A stretch of DNA of 64,000 nt from Chengkuizengella axinellae. GTDB taxonomy: Bacteria; Bacillota; Bacilli; Paenibacillales; KCTC-33759. The stretch spans positions 930,001 to 994,000 of the forward strand of contig NZ_JAVAMP010000001.1 of the NCBI RefSeq assembly GCF_030730905.1. Reading direction: 5' to 3'. The notes beneath the pieces are model-generated. The model saw nothing but the letters and a program-made list of their open reading frames with translations. It ran no database searches and was not told where the DNA came from. The number at the start of each line of letters is the position of its first letter. Positions within the stretch are counted from its first letter, which is position 1. The position numbers were made by a program, and so were the translations under genes. Below, piece after piece: positions 28,407 to 38,465 of this stretch.

Positions 28407-29420
28407 ATGAGTTTTTTTAAAAAGTTAAAAGATAAGATTTCCAAAAAAACAGAAGAAGTAACTACTAAGTTTAAGGAAGGATTAAGTAAAACAAGTTCTT
28501 CTTTTACTGAAAAAATAGAAACGTTGGTTCTTCGACGTAAAAAAATCGATGAGGATTTTTACGAAGAGCTAGAAGAAATATTAATTGGAGCAGACGTTGG
28601 CGTGAACGTAGTGATGGATTTAATTGATGAACTGCGTACGGAAGTCCGCAAAAAAAAGATCGAAGATGCAGCAGATTTACAGCCTGTTTTATCAGAAAAG
28701 CTTGTTGAGTTGTTATCGGGTAAAGAGGACAATAGCTTAAATATCCAAGAGACTGGTTTGACGGTTATTCTTTTTGTGGGTGTAAATGGAGTAGGTAAAA
28801 CGACAACAATAGGGAAGATGGCTCATCGCTTTAATTCAGAAGGTAAAAAAGTACTATTGGCTGCAGGTGATACGTTCCGTGCAGGAGCGATAGAACAGCT
28901 TGAGGTATGGGGAAATCGTGTTGGTGTTGATGTAATTAAACAGCAGGCTGGTTCAGATCCGGCTGCCGTCATTTTTGATGCACTTCAAGCTGCTAAAAAG
29001 AGAGAAGCAGACATTTTACTATGTGATACAGCAGGTAGATTGCAAAATAAAACAAACTTGATGGAGGAGCTTAATAAAATATACCGTGTCATTAAACGCG
29101 AAGTTCCAAATGCACCTCATGAGGTTTTACTTGTATTAGATGCAACAACAGGTCAGAACGCATTAAGCCAAGCGAAGTTGTTCGGAGAAAAAACGGGTGT
29201 TACTGGATTAGTCTTAACAAAGCTTGATGGTACTGCAAAAGGTGGAATTGTAGTAGCGATCCGAAATGGAATGGATATCCCTGTGAAGTTTGTTGGTTTG
29301 GGGGAGAAAATGGATGATTTGCAGGAATTTGATTCTGAACAATTCGTTCATGCTTTATTTGCAGGATTGATAAAAGATGAAGAGGAAAGAGAAGAAGCGG
29401 ACGAGGTTTCGGAGGAGTAA
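28407..29420 (+). CDS. ftsY: Signal recognition particle receptor FtsY
   Basis: This 337-residue SRP GTPase docks ribosome-SRP complexes at the membrane translocase. It has a lysine-rich N-terminal region, the N domain helices, G1 GVNGVGKT (125-132), DTAGR (G3) and [10 protein letters not shown] (G4 region). A short acidic tail ([13 protein letters not shown]) ends the protein. The ribosome site is TGGAGGATA. It follows smc and probably shares its transcript, ending at 29451. Confidence 0.97.
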   Translation: MSFFKKLKDKISKKTEEVTTKFKEGLSKTSSSFTEKIETLVLRRKKIDEDFYEELEEILIGADVGVNVVMDLIDELRTEVRKKKIEDAADLQPVLSEKLVELLSGKEDNSLNIQETGLTVILFVGVNGVGKTTTIGKMAHRFNSEGKKVLLAAGDTFRAGAIEQLEVWGNRVGVDVIKQQAGSDPAAVIFDALQAAKKREADILLCDTAGRLQNKTNLMEELNKIYRVIKREVPNAPHEVLLVLDATTGQNALSQAKLFGEKTGVTGLVLTKLDGTAKGGIVVAIRNGMDIPVKFVGLGEKMDDLQEFDSEQFVHALFAGLIKDEEEREEADEVSEE

Positions 29421-29450
29421 AAGTTAGTATAGTGCCTTATTAAAAAGGTT

Positions 29451-29485
29451 AAAAGGATGTCATGATGATTTGATATCCTTTTTTC
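29451..29485 (+). terminator. Terminator after ftsY
   Basis: AAAAGGATGTCA (29451-29462) pairs with TGATATCCTTTT (29471-29482), with one G-U pair, followed by T residues. Confidence 0.75.
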
Positions 29486-29580
29486 TATAAGTAAAAAAAG
29501 TGTATTCTACTCCCTATCGTTTTTATTAATTCTTATTAGTTTGCTATCGTTACTCTCAGGTTCCTATCAAGTAAAACCAC

Positions 29581-29609
29581 TTGACATTAACTTACGAATC
29601 CATTATGAT
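29581..29609 (+). promoter_or_regulatory. Sigma-A promoter of ylxM-ffh
   Basis: TTGACA (29581-29586) and TATGAT (29604-29609) are 17 nt apart, giving a start near 29616, 44 nt before ylxM. Confidence 0.88.
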
Positions 29610-29659
29610 GTATAAAGTTGACTGTAAGGATATATTCCTTGACAGAAGGAGAAGAGAAT

Positions 29660-30010
29660 ATGTCTGCTGATAAAATGTTAGAAAAAACGAATCGAATTAA
29701 TCTGTTATTTGATTTTTATCAGAACTTATTAACCGAGAAACAGCAAACATACTTAAAGTTTTACTTCCAGGATGATTATTCCTTGGGTGAAATTGCGGAA
29801 CAATTTCAAATAAGCAGACAAGCTATATATGAACATATAAAACGGGCAGAACATGTGCTTGAGCAATATGAAAACAAGCTGCACTTAGTGGCAAACTTTA
29901 TTGATCGAAATGAACTATTAAATCAATTAAACGACCACATAATGGATCTAAAAGAGAATAAACAGATGACAAACATTATAAATAAAATAAAAAGCATTGA
30001 TGAGATATAA
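29660..30010 (+). CDS. ylxM: SRP-associated HTH protein YlxM
   Basis: This protein of about 116 residues has a helix-turn-helix resembling sigma-70 region 4 (YSLGEIAEQFQISRQAIYEH, about 42-61). YlxM is always encoded before ffh in Firmicutes; in streptococci it stimulates SRP GTPase activity, so it may act on SRP rather than DNA. ATG 29660 follows AAGGAGAAGAG. The intergenic gap to ffh is 27 nt. Confidence 0.92.
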   Translation: MSADKMLEKTNRINLLFDFYQNLLTEKQQTYLKFYFQDDYSLGEIAEQFQISRQAIYEHIKRAEHVLEQYENKLHLVANFIDRNELLNQLNDHIMDLKENKQMTNIINKIKSIDEI

Positions 30011-30037
30011 AATTAAAGGATCTGGGGGTGAAGATGA

Positions 30038-31405
30038 ATGGCAGCTTTTGAAGGATTATCAAGTAGATTGCAAAATGTTTTCGGAAAATTAAAAGGTAAA
30101 GGAAAAGTTTCTGAAAATGATGTGAAGGATGCGATGCGTGAAGTTAGACTCGCTCTTCTTGAAGCGGATGTAAACTTTAAGGTAGTTAAAGATTTCATCA
30201 ACAAAGTGAAAGAAAAAGCGATCGGGCAGGATGTGATGGAAAGTTTTACGCCTGGTATGGTCATCATCGATATCGTTAATAAAGAATTAACTTCTTTAAT
30301 GGGGGAAACACAAAGCAAGTTAAATAAATCCAACAAACCTCCTACAATTATTATGATGGCTGGTTTACAAGGGGCTGGTAAAACAACTACAACAGGTAAA
30401 CTAGCGAAATACTTACAAAAGCAAAACCATAAACCACTTTTAATTGCTGCAGATATCTATAGACCTGCTGCGATCAAACAGCTTCAAATTTTAGGAGAGC
30501 AAATTGATGCACCAGTATTTTCATTAGGTGATAAAGCAAATCCTGTAGATATAGCCAAACAAGGTTTGCAGCAAGCGAAGGAAAATCACAATGACTATGT
30601 CATCATTGATACAGCAGGTCGATTACATATCGATGAAGAATTAATGAATGAGCTTAAAGAAATTAAAGAAACAGTGAAACCTGATGAAGTATTGTTAGTT
30701 GTAGACTCCATGACGGGGCAGGATGCTGTGAACGTAGCCGAAAGCTTCAATGAGCAGCTCGAATTAACCGGAGTTGTTTTAACAAAACTAGATGGTGATA
30801 CTCGAGGTGGTGCTGCGCTTTCTGTAAAAGCAGTAACAGGAAAACCTATTAAGTTTGCTGCTATGGGAGAAAAAATTGATGCTCTAGAACCTTTTTATCC
30901 TGACAGAATGGCTTCTCGTATTTTAGGTATGGGTGACATGCTGAGTTTAATTGAGAAAGCACAAACGAATATCGATGAAGAAAAAGCCAAAGAAATGGAA
31001 CGCAAAATGCGTAAAGCTGAATTTACATTTGAGGATTTTCTTGAGCAAATGGAACAAGTCAGAAATATGGGTCCACTTGATCAAATTATGGATATGATGC
31101 CTGGGATGGGCAAAATGAAAAATATGAAAAACCTAAATGTAGATGAAAAACAGCTTGCGCGTGTAGAAGCGATTGTTAAATCAATGACAACAGAGGAAAA
31201 ACGAAAACCAGAAATTTTAAATGCAAGCCGTCGTAAACGGATTGCTCTTGGTAGTGGTACTTCTGTAAAAGATGTAAATAGATTACTAAAACAGTTTGAA
31301 GATATGAAAAAAATGATGAAGCAATTTTCAACTATGATGGGTGGACAAGGTAAAAAAGGAAAGAAACCCAAGTTAGGAAAAGGATTTAAATTTCCTTTTG
31401 GATAG
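30038..31405 (+). CDS. ffh: Signal recognition particle protein Ffh
   Basis: This 455-residue GTPase binds signal peptides and 4.5S/SRP RNA to deliver nascent membrane proteins to FtsY. It has an N domain (1-90), G1 GLQGAGKTTTTGK (109-121), DTAGR, TKLDGDTRGG and a methionine-rich M domain (about 330-450, with repeated MMPGMGKMKN-type stretches). The ATG follows GGGGGTGAA. It is full length and co-transcribed with ylxM. Confidence 0.98.
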   Translation: MAAFEGLSSRLQNVFGKLKGKGKVSENDVKDAMREVRLALLEADVNFKVVKDFINKVKEKAIGQDVMESFTPGMVIIDIVNKELTSLMGETQSKLNKSNKPPTIIMMAGLQGAGKTTTTGKLAKYLQKQNHKPLLIAADIYRPAAIKQLQILGEQIDAPVFSLGDKANPVDIAKQGLQQAKENHNDYVIIDTAGRLHIDEELMNELKEIKETVKPDEVLLVVDSMTGQDAVNVAESFNEQLELTGVVLTKLDGDTRGGAALSVKAVTGKPIKFAAMGEKIDALEPFYPDRMASRILGMGDMLSLIEKAQTNIDEEKAKEMERKMRKAEFTFEDFLEQMEQVRNMGPLDQIMDMMPGMGKMKNMKNLNVDEKQLARVEAIVKSMTTEEKRKPEILNASRRKRIALGSGTSVKDVNRLLKQFEDMKKMMKQFSTMMGGQGKKGKKPKLGKGFKFPFG

Positions 31406-31447
31406 GGAGTTCAAAACTTGTTACTTTATTAAGGAGGTGAAAACATA

Positions 31448-31720
31448 ATGGCAACTCGTATTCGCTTAAAACGTATGGGTGCTCATAAAGCACCATTTTA
31501 TCGTGTCGTTGTATCAGACTCTCGTTCTCCTCGTGATGGACGTTTCATCGAGGAAATTGGAACATATAACCCACTAACTGAGCCTGCTACAGTAAGCATC
31601 AATGAAGAGAAAGCACTAAAGTGGTTAGGTACTGGTGCAAAACCTTCTGATACTGTACGCAATTTATTCAGTAATGCAGGAATCATGAAAGCTTTTCATG
31701 AGCAAAAGCTTCAAAAATAA
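31448..31720 (+). CDS. rpsP: 30S ribosomal protein S16
   Basis: 90 residues, the typical length. The N-terminus [19 protein letters not shown] and the [18 protein letters not shown] segment are diagnostic. The ribosome site is AAGGAGGTGAA. It stands between ffh and khpA, as in all Bacillales. Confidence 0.98.
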   Translation: MATRIRLKRMGAHKAPFYRVVVSDSRSPRDGRFIEEIGTYNPLTEPATVSINEEKALKWLGTGAKPSDTVRNLFSNAGIMKAFHEQKLQK

Positions 31721-31744
31721 TATCTTCATACGGAGGGGCTTTTT

Positions 31745-31975
31745 ATGAAAGAGTTAATTATAACGATCGTAAAGGCACTTGTAGACCATCCAGAAGATGT
31801 TCATGTGAATGAAGTAGAAAAAGATCGTGAAACGGTTTATCAATTGTCAGTCCATAGCGATGATATGGGTAAGGTGATTGGCAAACAAGGTCGGATCGCA
31901 AAAGCGCTTCGTACAGTTGTATCTTCAGCAGCTGTTAAAGAGAAAAAGCGTGTATACATTGATATTATTCAATAA
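31745..31975 (+). CDS. khpA: KH-domain RNA-binding protein KhpA (YlqC)
   Basis: This 76-residue single KH domain carries the RNA-contact loop GKVIGKQGRIAKALR (about 42-56). KhpA pairs with KhpB/Jag and affects cell division and RNA metabolism in Gram-positive bacteria. It lies 24 nt after rpsP and ends in a terminator that overlaps its stop. Confidence 0.94.
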   Translation: MKELIITIVKALVDHPEDVHVNEVEKDRETVYQLSVHSDDMGKVIGKQGRIAKALRTVVSSAAVKEKKRVYIDIIQ

Positions 31976-32006
31976 GGGTTAGGGAATAAACTTCCTAACC
32001 TTTTTG
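31975..32006 (+). terminator. Terminator after khpA
   Basis: GGTTAGG (31977-31983) pairs with CCTAACC (31994-32000), followed by TTTTTG. The stem begins directly after the stop codon. Confidence 0.75.
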
Positions 32007-32103
32007 TTTATCATTTTTTATAAAGTAAATAAGAAGATTTAACTTTTTAATGGGTATATTAATCAAAAGGTTGCGTCTAATGTTTGTTTAGGAGTGAAGG
32101 AAA

Positions 32104-32628
32104 TTGGAGGAAAATAAAAAGTATTACAGAGTAGGCAAAATTGTAAATACTCATGGTTTGCGTGGAGATTTAAAAATTGTCTCAAAGTCTGATTTTCCAG
32201 AAATTAGATTCAAAAAAGATAGTCAATTATATGTACAGTTAGAGAATGAAAACAAATATCAAGCTTTGACAGTGGAATCAGCACGTCCCCACAAAGAAGT
32301 GTATATCGTGAAGTTTAAGGGCTTTAATCATATTAATGAAGTTGAAAAATATAAAAATTCCGTTTTATACGTTTCTGAAGAGCAATTGGTTGAGCTTCCT
32401 GAAGATGAATATTATTTCCATGAAATTATTGGGTGCAGAGTGTTAACAGAAGAAAATGAAGAACTAGGGAAAATTATTGATATTTTAACACCAGGAGCTA
32501 ATGATGTTTGGGTCGTTAAGCATAATAAAGGAAATGATTTGTTAATCCCAGTCATCGATGATGTTTTACTAAATGTAAATATACAGGAAAAAGTGGTTAA
32601 GATTCGATTAATGGAAGGAATGTTATAA
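32104..32628 (+). CDS. rimM: Ribosome maturation factor RimM
   Basis: This 174-residue factor helps mature the 30S head domain by binding S19. The N-terminal barrel has [14 protein letters not shown] (about 12-25), and the C-terminal PRC barrel has [20 protein letters not shown] (about 139-158). The start is TTG 32104, with GGAGTGAAGG upstream, because the frame has no earlier suitable codon. trmD follows after 2 nt. Confidence 0.95.
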   Translation: MEENKKYYRVGKIVNTHGLRGDLKIVSKSDFPEIRFKKDSQLYVQLENENKYQALTVESARPHKEVYIVKFKGFNHINEVEKYKNSVLYVSEEQLVELPEDEYYFHEIIGCRVLTEENEELGKIIDILTPGANDVWVVKHNKGNDLLIPVIDDVLLNVNIQEKVVKIRLMEGML

Positions 32629-32630
32629 AC

Positions 32631-33374
32631 ATGAAAATCGATGTTCTAACCTTATTTCCAGATATGTTTCAAGGGGTTTTTAAAGAAAGTATTTTAGGGA
32701 AAGCAAACGAGAAGGGACTAGTTGCTTTAAATACTATTAATTTTCGTGATTATGCTAATAATAAACATAAAACTGTAGATGATTACCCTTATGGTGGTGG
32801 AGCGGGGATGGTATTAAAACCCGAACCCATTTTTTCAGCTGTTGAAAACCTTTTAGAGAAAGGTGATTCGGAGTATAAAGTTGTTTTAATGTGTCCGCAA
32901 GGTGAAAAGTTTAACCAAAAAAAAGCTGAAGAATTGTCCAGATCTGAACATCTTATTTTCATATGTGGACATTATGAAGGGTATGATGAAAGAATTAGGA
33001 AACATTTGGTTACGGATGAAATTTCTATTGGTGATTATATATTAACTGGTGGAGAGATTCCAGCCATGGCAGTTATTGATAGTGTTGTTCGGCTTTTGCC
33101 TGGAGTATTAGGAAATGAAACATCTGCAGGGAATGATTCTTTTAGTTCTGGGTTGTTGGAATACCCACAATATACAAGACCAGCTTCATTTAGAGGGTTA
33201 GATGTTCCAGATGTATTAATGTCAGGTCATCATAAAAATATTGAAAAATGGAGAGAAAAGGAAGCCTTGCGTAGAACGCTGGAGAGAAGACCAGAATTGT
33301 TAGAAGAATTGACTTTAAGTAAAGAACAAGAAAATTACATAAATGAAATTAAACTAAAACCAAAAAAAACATAG
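32631..33374 (+). CDS. trmD: tRNA (guanine37-N1)-methyltransferase TrmD
   Basis: This 247-residue SPOUT-class methyltransferase makes m1G37 in tRNAs and prevents frameshifting. The opening [27 protein letters not shown] (about 51-64) and the knot region [11 protein letters not shown] with LLPGVLGNE are all intact. The start is 2 nt after rimM, so translation is coupled. Confidence 0.97.
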   Translation: MKIDVLTLFPDMFQGVFKESILGKANEKGLVALNTINFRDYANNKHKTVDDYPYGGGAGMVLKPEPIFSAVENLLEKGDSEYKVVLMCPQGEKFNQKKAEELSRSEHLIFICGHYEGYDERIRKHLVTDEISIGDYILTGGEIPAMAVIDSVVRLLPGVLGNETSAGNDSFSSGLLEYPQYTRPASFRGLDVPDVLMSGHHKNIEKWREKEALRRTLERRPELLEELTLSKEQENYINEIKLKPKKT

Positions 33375-33393
33375 GCAAAATCATAATTTCACA

Positions 33394-33422
33394 TTGAGTT
33401 TTCAAGCACGATATGGTAAAAT
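33394..33422 (+). promoter_or_regulatory. Promoter of rplS
   Basis: TTGAGT (33394-33399) and TAAAAT (33417-33422) are 17 nt apart, with predicted start near 33429, leaving a leader of about 100 nt. Confidence 0.75.
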
Positions 33423-33428
33423 ACAATC

Positions 33429-33531
33429 TGTTGTGATCGACTAAGGTGGTCCTCTGCTCGTAAAATATATATAGGAATTCATTCTATATTCATAGACGGT
33501 ATGAACATCTGTTTGGAAGGAGGAAATACTC
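33429..33531 (+). ncRNA. Candidate L19 (rplS) autoregulatory leader
   Basis: The 5' UTR between the promoter and rplS contains GGTGGTCCTCTGCTC (33446-33460) and a GAACATC segment just before the ribosome site, which resemble what I remember of the L19 leader RNA of Firmicutes. The B. subtilis leader lets excess L19 repress its own gene. Not verified by structure comparison. Confidence 0.45.
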
Positions 33532-33876
33532 ATGAATATTGTTAGAGAAATTACACAAGATCAATTACGTCAAGATTTACCAAGCTTTCGTGCTGGAGAC
33601 ACTTTAAAAGTACACGTTAAAGTTATCGAGGGATCTCGTGAACGTATTCAGATCTTTGAAGGTGTAGTTATCAAAAGACGTGGTGGCGGAATTAGTGAGA
33701 CGTTTACTGTAAGAAAAATATCTTACGGTGTTGGTGTTGAAAGAACTTTCCCATTACACTCACCTAAAATTGATAAAATCGATGTTGTTCGCCGTGGTAA
33801 AGTTCGTCGTGCTAAGTTATATTACTTACGTGCACTTCGCGGTAAAGCAGCAAGAATTAAAGAAATTAGAAGATAA
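33532..33876 (+). CDS. rplS: 50S ribosomal protein L19
   Basis: 114 residues, the standard length. The typical motifs [13 protein letters not shown] and VKRRG-type core ([19 protein letters not shown]) are present, along with the basic C-terminus. L19 lies at the 30S-50S interface. The ribosome site GGAAGGAGG is strong. A terminator follows at once. Confidence 0.98.
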   Translation: MNIVREITQDQLRQDLPSFRAGDTLKVHVKVIEGSRERIQIFEGVVIKRRGGGISETFTVRKISYGVGVERTFPLHSPKIDKIDVVRRGKVRRAKLYYLRALRGKAARIKEIRR

Positions 33877-33886
33877 AAAAAGGAAG

Positions 33887-33914
33887 GGGCTTGCTGAGAC
33901 AAGCCCTTTTTTTT
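33887..33914 (+). terminator. Terminator after rplS
   Basis: GGGCTTG (33887-33893) and CAAGCCC (33900-33906) with a 6-nt loop are followed by eight T. Confidence 0.93.
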
Positions 33915-34013
33915 AACGTATAGAAAAGTACTTTTTAACATTGTCGTGGTTCCTGTAATATCTATTTCTATTCATATTTATCTTCATATTTTATCTTCGT
34001 AAAGAGAAAGGTC

Positions 34014-34628
34014 ATGGCTATGGAAGAAAAAATAGATAATTTAGAGAATAAAGAAGAAAAATATACAAATTCCTATTTGAATACAGCTTGGGAATGGATA
34101 AAATCCATACTAATTGCAGTTGCATTGGTCGTAATTATCCGCTCTTTTTTATTTACACCAACTGTTGTATCTGGTCAGTCTATGGAGCCTAGCTTTTTTA
34201 ATACTGATAAGTTGATTGTAAATAAAATTCTGTACTCTATCCGTGAACCAGAACGTGGTGAAGTGATCATATTTGAAGCGAATCAAGAACAAGACTTTAT
34301 AAAAAGAGTGATTGCATTGCCAGGTGAGACTGTAGAAGTTAAGGGAGACCAAGTGTTTGTTAATGGAGAACTATTGGATGAACCTTACATTCAGGATGAA
34401 ATAGATGCAGCCAAGAAAAATGGCGGTACTTACAACAACTTGGATTTTCCTGAAGCTATTGTTCCAGAAGGTAGACTATTTGTGATGGGGGATAACCGAC
34501 CAAATAGTCAAGATAGCAGAAGGATTGGTTTTATAACGTATGACCAAGTTATTGGCAGGGCAGATTTAGTATTTTGGCCGATTCAGGATATCGGGTTAGT
34601 CTCACATGAAGTAGGTGAAAACAAATGA
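34014..34628 (+). CDS. lepB: Type I signal peptidase
   Basis: About 204 residues. One N-terminal membrane helix (about 29-46) anchors the extracellular catalytic domain. The Ser-Lys dyad is S56 in SGQSMEPS and K97 in [10 protein letters not shown]; the [12 protein letters not shown] box is also present. It removes signal peptides from secreted proteins. ATG 34014 and ATG 34020 are both possible after AAAGG. It overlaps rbgA by 4 nt (ATGA), so the two are coupled. Confidence 0.96.
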   Translation: MAMEEKIDNLENKEEKYTNSYLNTAWEWIKSILIAVALVVIIRSFLFTPTVVSGQSMEPSFFNTDKLIVNKILYSIREPERGEVIIFEANQEQDFIKRVIALPGETVEVKGDQVFVNGELLDEPYIQDEIDAAKKNGGTYNNLDFPEAIVPEGRLFVMGDNRPNSQDSRRIGFITYDQVIGRADLVFWPIQDIGLVSHEVGENK

Positions 34629-35497
34629 CAATTCAATGGTTTCCTGGTCATATGACCAAAGCGAGAAGGCAAATCGAAGGAAAATTAAAACTTATTGATT
34701 TAGTAATAGAATTATTGGATGCTCGAGTTCCTCTTTCTAGTCGTAATCCAATGGTTGATGAAATACTTAAAGATAAACCAAGGATAGTCCTTTTAAATAA
34801 AGCAGATTTAGCTGATCCAGCGGTTACAAATGAATGGGTTCAGTTTTTTAAAAAGCAAAAGTTAGATGCTTTACCGATCGATTCAATTTCTGGTTCACAA
34901 GTTCAAGAAATTTTACCTCGGTCGAAGCAGCTCTTAAAGCATAAAATTGACGCACAACTACGAAAAGGGATAAAACCTAGAGCAATTCGATCATTAATCG
35001 TCGGGATTCCAAATGTAGGGAAGTCAACGCTGATTAATCGTCTTGCAGGGAAAAAGATAGCTGAGACAGGGGATAAACCTGGTGTAACAAAAGCGCAGCA
35101 GTGGATAAAAATAGGTACTGAAATGGAGTTGCTAGACACTCCAGGTATTTTATGGCCTAAGTTCGAAGATCAAAATGTTGGAATACGTTTAGCAGCAACA
35201 GGAGCTATTAAAGAAACACTTATAAATTTAGATGATATAGCATTTCATGTTATCCGTTACTTTCTGAAAGAATACCCAGAAAGACTTAACGAAAGATACG
35301 GTATAGAAGAAGTTCCAGAGGACTTGTCTGACCCAAATGAAATTGTGAATATTATGGAAGAGATCGGACAAAAACGAGGATGCATCAAACGCGGAGGCAT
35401 TATTGATTTAGAGAAAACATCCAGCATTATACTAAGAGAAATGCGCGCAGGTACTTTAGGCAGATTTTCATTAGAGACACCAGGAGAAGATACATGA
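34625..35497 (+). CDS. rbgA: Ribosome biogenesis GTPase RbgA (YlqF)
   Basis: This 290-residue GTPase matures the 50S subunit late, around uL16 incorporation. The motif order is circularly permuted: NKAD (58-61, G4) precedes the P-loop GIPNVGKS (127-134) and DTPG (about 172-175). The C-terminal RNA-binding region follows. It overlaps lepB upstream and rnhB downstream by 4 nt each. Confidence 0.97.
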   Translation: MTIQWFPGHMTKARRQIEGKLKLIDLVIELLDARVPLSSRNPMVDEILKDKPRIVLLNKADLADPAVTNEWVQFFKKQKLDALPIDSISGSQVQEILPRSKQLLKHKIDAQLRKGIKPRAIRSLIVGIPNVGKSTLINRLAGKKIAETGDKPGVTKAQQWIKIGTEMELLDTPGILWPKFEDQNVGIRLAATGAIKETLINLDDIAFHVIRYFLKEYPERLNERYGIEEVPEDLSDPNEIVNIMEEIGQKRGCIKRGGIIDLEKTSSIILREMRAGTLGRFSLETPGEDT

Positions 35498-36102
35498 TTA
35501 ATTTTGAAAAAAAATATTGGCAGCAAAATAAACACCACATAGCAGGCATTGATGAAGTCGGTAGAGGATGTCTGTTAGGTGATGTTGTAGCTGCTGCTGT
35601 TATTTTGCCAATAGATTTAGAAATTGAAGGCATTAATGACTCAAAAAAACTAAGTCCTAAAAAAAGAGAAGCATGTTTTGAAATCATCATGGATAAAGCA
35701 TTGGCTGTTGGTATTGGTAGGGTGGATTCTGAAACAATAGATGATATTAATATAAAACAAGCTACTCGTTTAGCAATGGAGCAAGCAGTTGAGAAGTTAA
35801 AGATCTCACCTGATTATTTATTTATAGATGCAGAAAAAATCAACAGTCCCATTCCGCAGCTATCTATTATCAAAGGGGATCAATTAAGTCAGTCAATAGC
35901 AGCTGCATCTATTGTTGCTAAAGTAACTCGAGATCGTTTGTGTTTACAGTGGGATTTGCAGTATCCACAATATGATATAGCCAAACATAAAGGGTATGGC
36001 ACAAAATTACATAGAGAACATATAACAAACTATGGACCGTGTCCCCTTCATCGTCGCACTTTTTTGAAAAATATTATAAATGTGCAGCAAACGTTATTTT
36101 AG
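35494..36102 (+). CDS. rnhB: Ribonuclease HII
   Basis: This 202-residue enzyme removes ribonucleotides from RNA:DNA hybrids and from misincorporation sites. The active-site D20/E21 lie in [10 protein letters not shown], and another Asp in LFIDAEKI (about 113). It ends normally for the shorter family members. It is the last gene of the lepB-rbgA-rnhB unit. Confidence 0.96.
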   Translation: MINFEKKYWQQNKHHIAGIDEVGRGCLLGDVVAAAVILPIDLEIEGINDSKKLSPKKREACFEIIMDKALAVGIGRVDSETIDDINIKQATRLAMEQAVEKLKISPDYLFIDAEKINSPIPQLSIIKGDQLSQSIAAASIVAKVTRDRLCLQWDLQYPQYDIAKHKGYGTKLHREHITNYGPCPLHRRTFLKNIINVQQTLF

Positions 36103-36105
36103 ATG

Positions 36106-36350
36106 AATTTATCACATTTAGTTATCTCCTTTTTCTTAAAAGGGTAGGTAACCGCTGCATTCACCTGAAAAGGGTATTAATTCGAAAAAAATACCTTATT
36201 TTAATATATCTGAGAATGACTATAAAAATAGAGGGAAATATTAGCCTTATTCGTATGTTTTTTTATAAGGTCAAAATTTCCTCTATTTTTTTCCGCTGAA
36301 ATCAAGATTTATCACGTTTTCATGCGGTAAGACTCCCTCTTCTTTAAGAT
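36106..36350. repeat. Two decayed copies of repeat family B
   Basis: The first copy (36108-36173) has TTTATCACATTTA, GTTATCTCC, an imperfect stem and CTGCATTCACCTGAAAAGG, each matching the hairpin element at 62886. The second (36308-36350) keeps only the left half, TTTATCACGTTTT, CATGC and CTCCCTCTTC. A 36039-36299 ORF across the first copy is not a gene. The remainder up to 36468 shows no other feature apart from T-rich tracts. Confidence 0.65.
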
Positions 36351-36468
36351 GTTTTACTTCCAAATCTTTTATTATCAAATTCCTAGATTTTTGTTTGAAC
36401 TAATATAAAAGGCTTTTTTTGCCGATATAACAAGTAAAGACTGTTAAAGGATTATTGGAGAGAAAATA

Positions 36469-38175
36469 ATGAACTTAAGTGCTTTGATGCGAAACTTATT
36501 AGGAGAATTTAAAATATCAGATTCTAGAACGTTACAGTTAAAAGAGGGTCAAATCGTAAAAGGGTTGATTCATCAACTTTTGAAGAACCAAGAAGCCTTG
36601 ATTCAAATAAATGGCGTTCAGGTTAAAGCAAAGTTAGAAATTCCATTATCTGTAGGTGATCAGAAGTTATTGCAAGTACAACCAAAAACATCAGATGGTT
36701 TATTGCTTTTAAAACCTGTAGAGCAATCCGTTGTACCCATTTCAAAAGACTCAGTACCTCAGTTACTAAGTACATTTAATATGAAAAATACGCCATTTAA
36801 TAGGGAATTGATACAAGCTTTACATAATGAAGAAATTCCTCTTACAAAAGAAAATATAAAGCAGTTTCAGTCCATAATACCAATAACATTAGATCAGAAG
36901 TCCATTCAAAAATCTATACAATCTGCAGTATTTATTTTTAATAAGGGTTTACCGATGACTGAAGCAGCATTTGAAGCAATTCAGCAAATACAACATGGGA
37001 GACCACTGCATGAGCTGATGACTGAAGTAAATAAATTATTAGCAGAGTGGGAGAAGTTGAGTGCACAATCAACTAAAAACCAGCAAATAGGATTGCGAGA
37101 AGGATCAAATCAACCTCATTTTACTAATGCTCCTAACACCGAATCCTTGAAACATATAAGCAATCTTCAAAATATACTGAAGAATATTCTCCATTCTCAA
37201 CAATTGGATAATACAATAAAATCAACTCCTAAAATAGATGCAAAAACAAATCTAGAAGCTGCCACAAATCATAACATGTCTGTACATGTTAATACTTCAT
37301 CAGCAGAAAGTACGAAGAATAACTCTATACATCAACAACAATCAGATTTAAAATTATTAGCTAATTTTAATATTAGAAATTCAGATGTATCAAGCCAGGC
37401 TATATCCAAATCCAATACACAAAAGTCGAAAGAAGCTTCGATTGAAGAGCAATCCAACAAATCGACAGGACCATTAAATCATGATGGACGGGTAAAAGAG
37501 AACCACGTACTAAGGTTTATTCAAAGTTTAGGTGTTGATTATGAGAATCAGTTAGCAAATACATTCAAATCTTTTGATCACGTTGGCAATAAAACAAGTA
37601 TGATACCTATGAATCATATTTCGGAGATAGATATAAGCAAAGGTTCTCAGAATCTAAAAGCTGCAGTAATGCAGCTATTATCGATTGAAGATCTACCAGT
37701 TCAGATTAAAGATCATGCACAGCAGTTGCTTAACCATATCACAGGACAGCAATTGTTTTTATCATCCAACCGCTCAGATCTTATGACACACTTTACTCTG
37801 TTTATTCCTATTTACAATGATAACGGAGATCAGACTTCCTCTGTAAGCATTCAGAGTCGCCGTAATAAAAAAGGGGAGCTAGATATTAATAATTGTAGAT
37901 TATGGTTTGATTTAAATATGAATATACTTGGTGAGACATTGATTGATGTTCAAGTTGTAAGTAATATGGTAGGAATCCAAATCCATAATAATCATTCAAT
38001 CATTAAGGATTTAATAAATACAGATATAATAAAACCGATAATAGAAAGTATGGGATTTAGATTCCTTTCTTTAAAACATCTACCTATTCCAGAAAAACAA
38101 AAGATGTTAAGTGAGAGACCTAGTTCAAAGCATTATGTGTCTCCTAATTATAAGGGGGTAGATGTTCGAATATGA
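36469..38175 (+). CDS. FliK-like protein (YlqG-type)
   Basis: 568 residues, without signal peptide. The N-terminal about 130 residues are conserved-looking (LRNLLGEF, IQINGVQVKAKL). A long Ser/Asn/Gln-rich, low-complexity middle follows (about 195-355). The C-terminal about 190 residues resemble the flagellar hook-length control (FliK C) domain, with LWFDLNMNILGETLIDVQVV. It sits where B. subtilis has ylqG and overlaps the FlhB-like ylqH by 4 nt. Function is unknown; a link to flagellar-type export is inferred from this pairing. Confidence 0.7.
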   Translation: MNLSALMRNLLGEFKISDSRTLQLKEGQIVKGLIHQLLKNQEALIQINGVQVKAKLEIPLSVGDQKLLQVQPKTSDGLLLLKPVEQSVVPISKDSVPQLLSTFNMKNTPFNRELIQALHNEEIPLTKENIKQFQSIIPITLDQKSIQKSIQSAVFIFNKGLPMTEAAFEAIQQIQHGRPLHELMTEVNKLLAEWEKLSAQSTKNQQIGLREGSNQPHFTNAPNTESLKHISNLQNILKNILHSQQLDNTIKSTPKIDAKTNLEAATNHNMSVHVNTSSAESTKNNSIHQQQSDLKLLANFNIRNSDVSSQAISKSNTQKSKEASIEEQSNKSTGPLNHDGRVKENHVLRFIQSLGVDYENQLANTFKSFDHVGNKTSMIPMNHISEIDISKGSQNLKAAVMQLLSIEDLPVQIKDHAQQLLNHITGQQLFLSSNRSDLMTHFTLFIPIYNDNGDQTSSVSIQSRRNKKGELDINNCRLWFDLNMNILGETLIDVQVVSNMVGIQIHNNHSIIKDLINTDIIKPIIESMGFRFLSLKHLPIPEKQKMLSERPSSKHYVSPNYKGVDVRI

Positions 38176-38465
38176 GTAAGAAAAATAAAGAAATTACAAA
38201 AGCTGTAGCGTTAAGTTATTCACCAGAAATAAATGACGCTCCAATCTTAAAAGCAAAAGGGAAAGGAAACATTGCTGAACAAATTATTGAAAAAGCGACA
38301 AGTCACCAAATTCCGATTCAAGAAGATGCTTCTTTAGTAGAGGTACTGTCAATGTTAGAAATAAATGATGAAATTCCTGCAGATTTGTATCAACTTGTTT
38401 CAGAAATACTATCCATCGTTTACGAAGCAGATCAAAAAGCAAAGTTAATGGAAGTATTTAAATGA
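38172..38465 (+). CDS. ylqH: FlhB-like cytoplasmic-domain protein (YlqH)
   Basis: This 97-residue protein matches the C-terminal cytoplasmic domain of the flagellar export gate FlhB (AVALSYSPEINDAPILKAKG, then ADLYQLVSEILSIVY) with no membrane part. The autocleavage motif NPTH is not present; EITK occupies that place. Such stand-alone FlhB-C proteins accompany ylqG in Bacillales. The start overlaps ylqG and the stop overlaps yraN. Confidence 0.85.
   Translation: MSKKNKEITKAVALSYSPEINDAPILKAKGKGNIAEQIIEKATSHQIPIQEDASLVEVLSMLEINDEIPADLYQLVSEILSIVYEADQKAKLMEVFK

Noticed and set aside
36039-36299. 86-codon ORF after rnhB
   Set aside because: It overlaps the rnhB end in another frame and crosses a decayed repeat; no believable start.
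36106-36350. Possible CRISPR-like or regularly spaced repeats
   Set aside because: The copies differ in length, spacing and extent and contain inverted arms; there are no unique spacers of equal length or cas genes.
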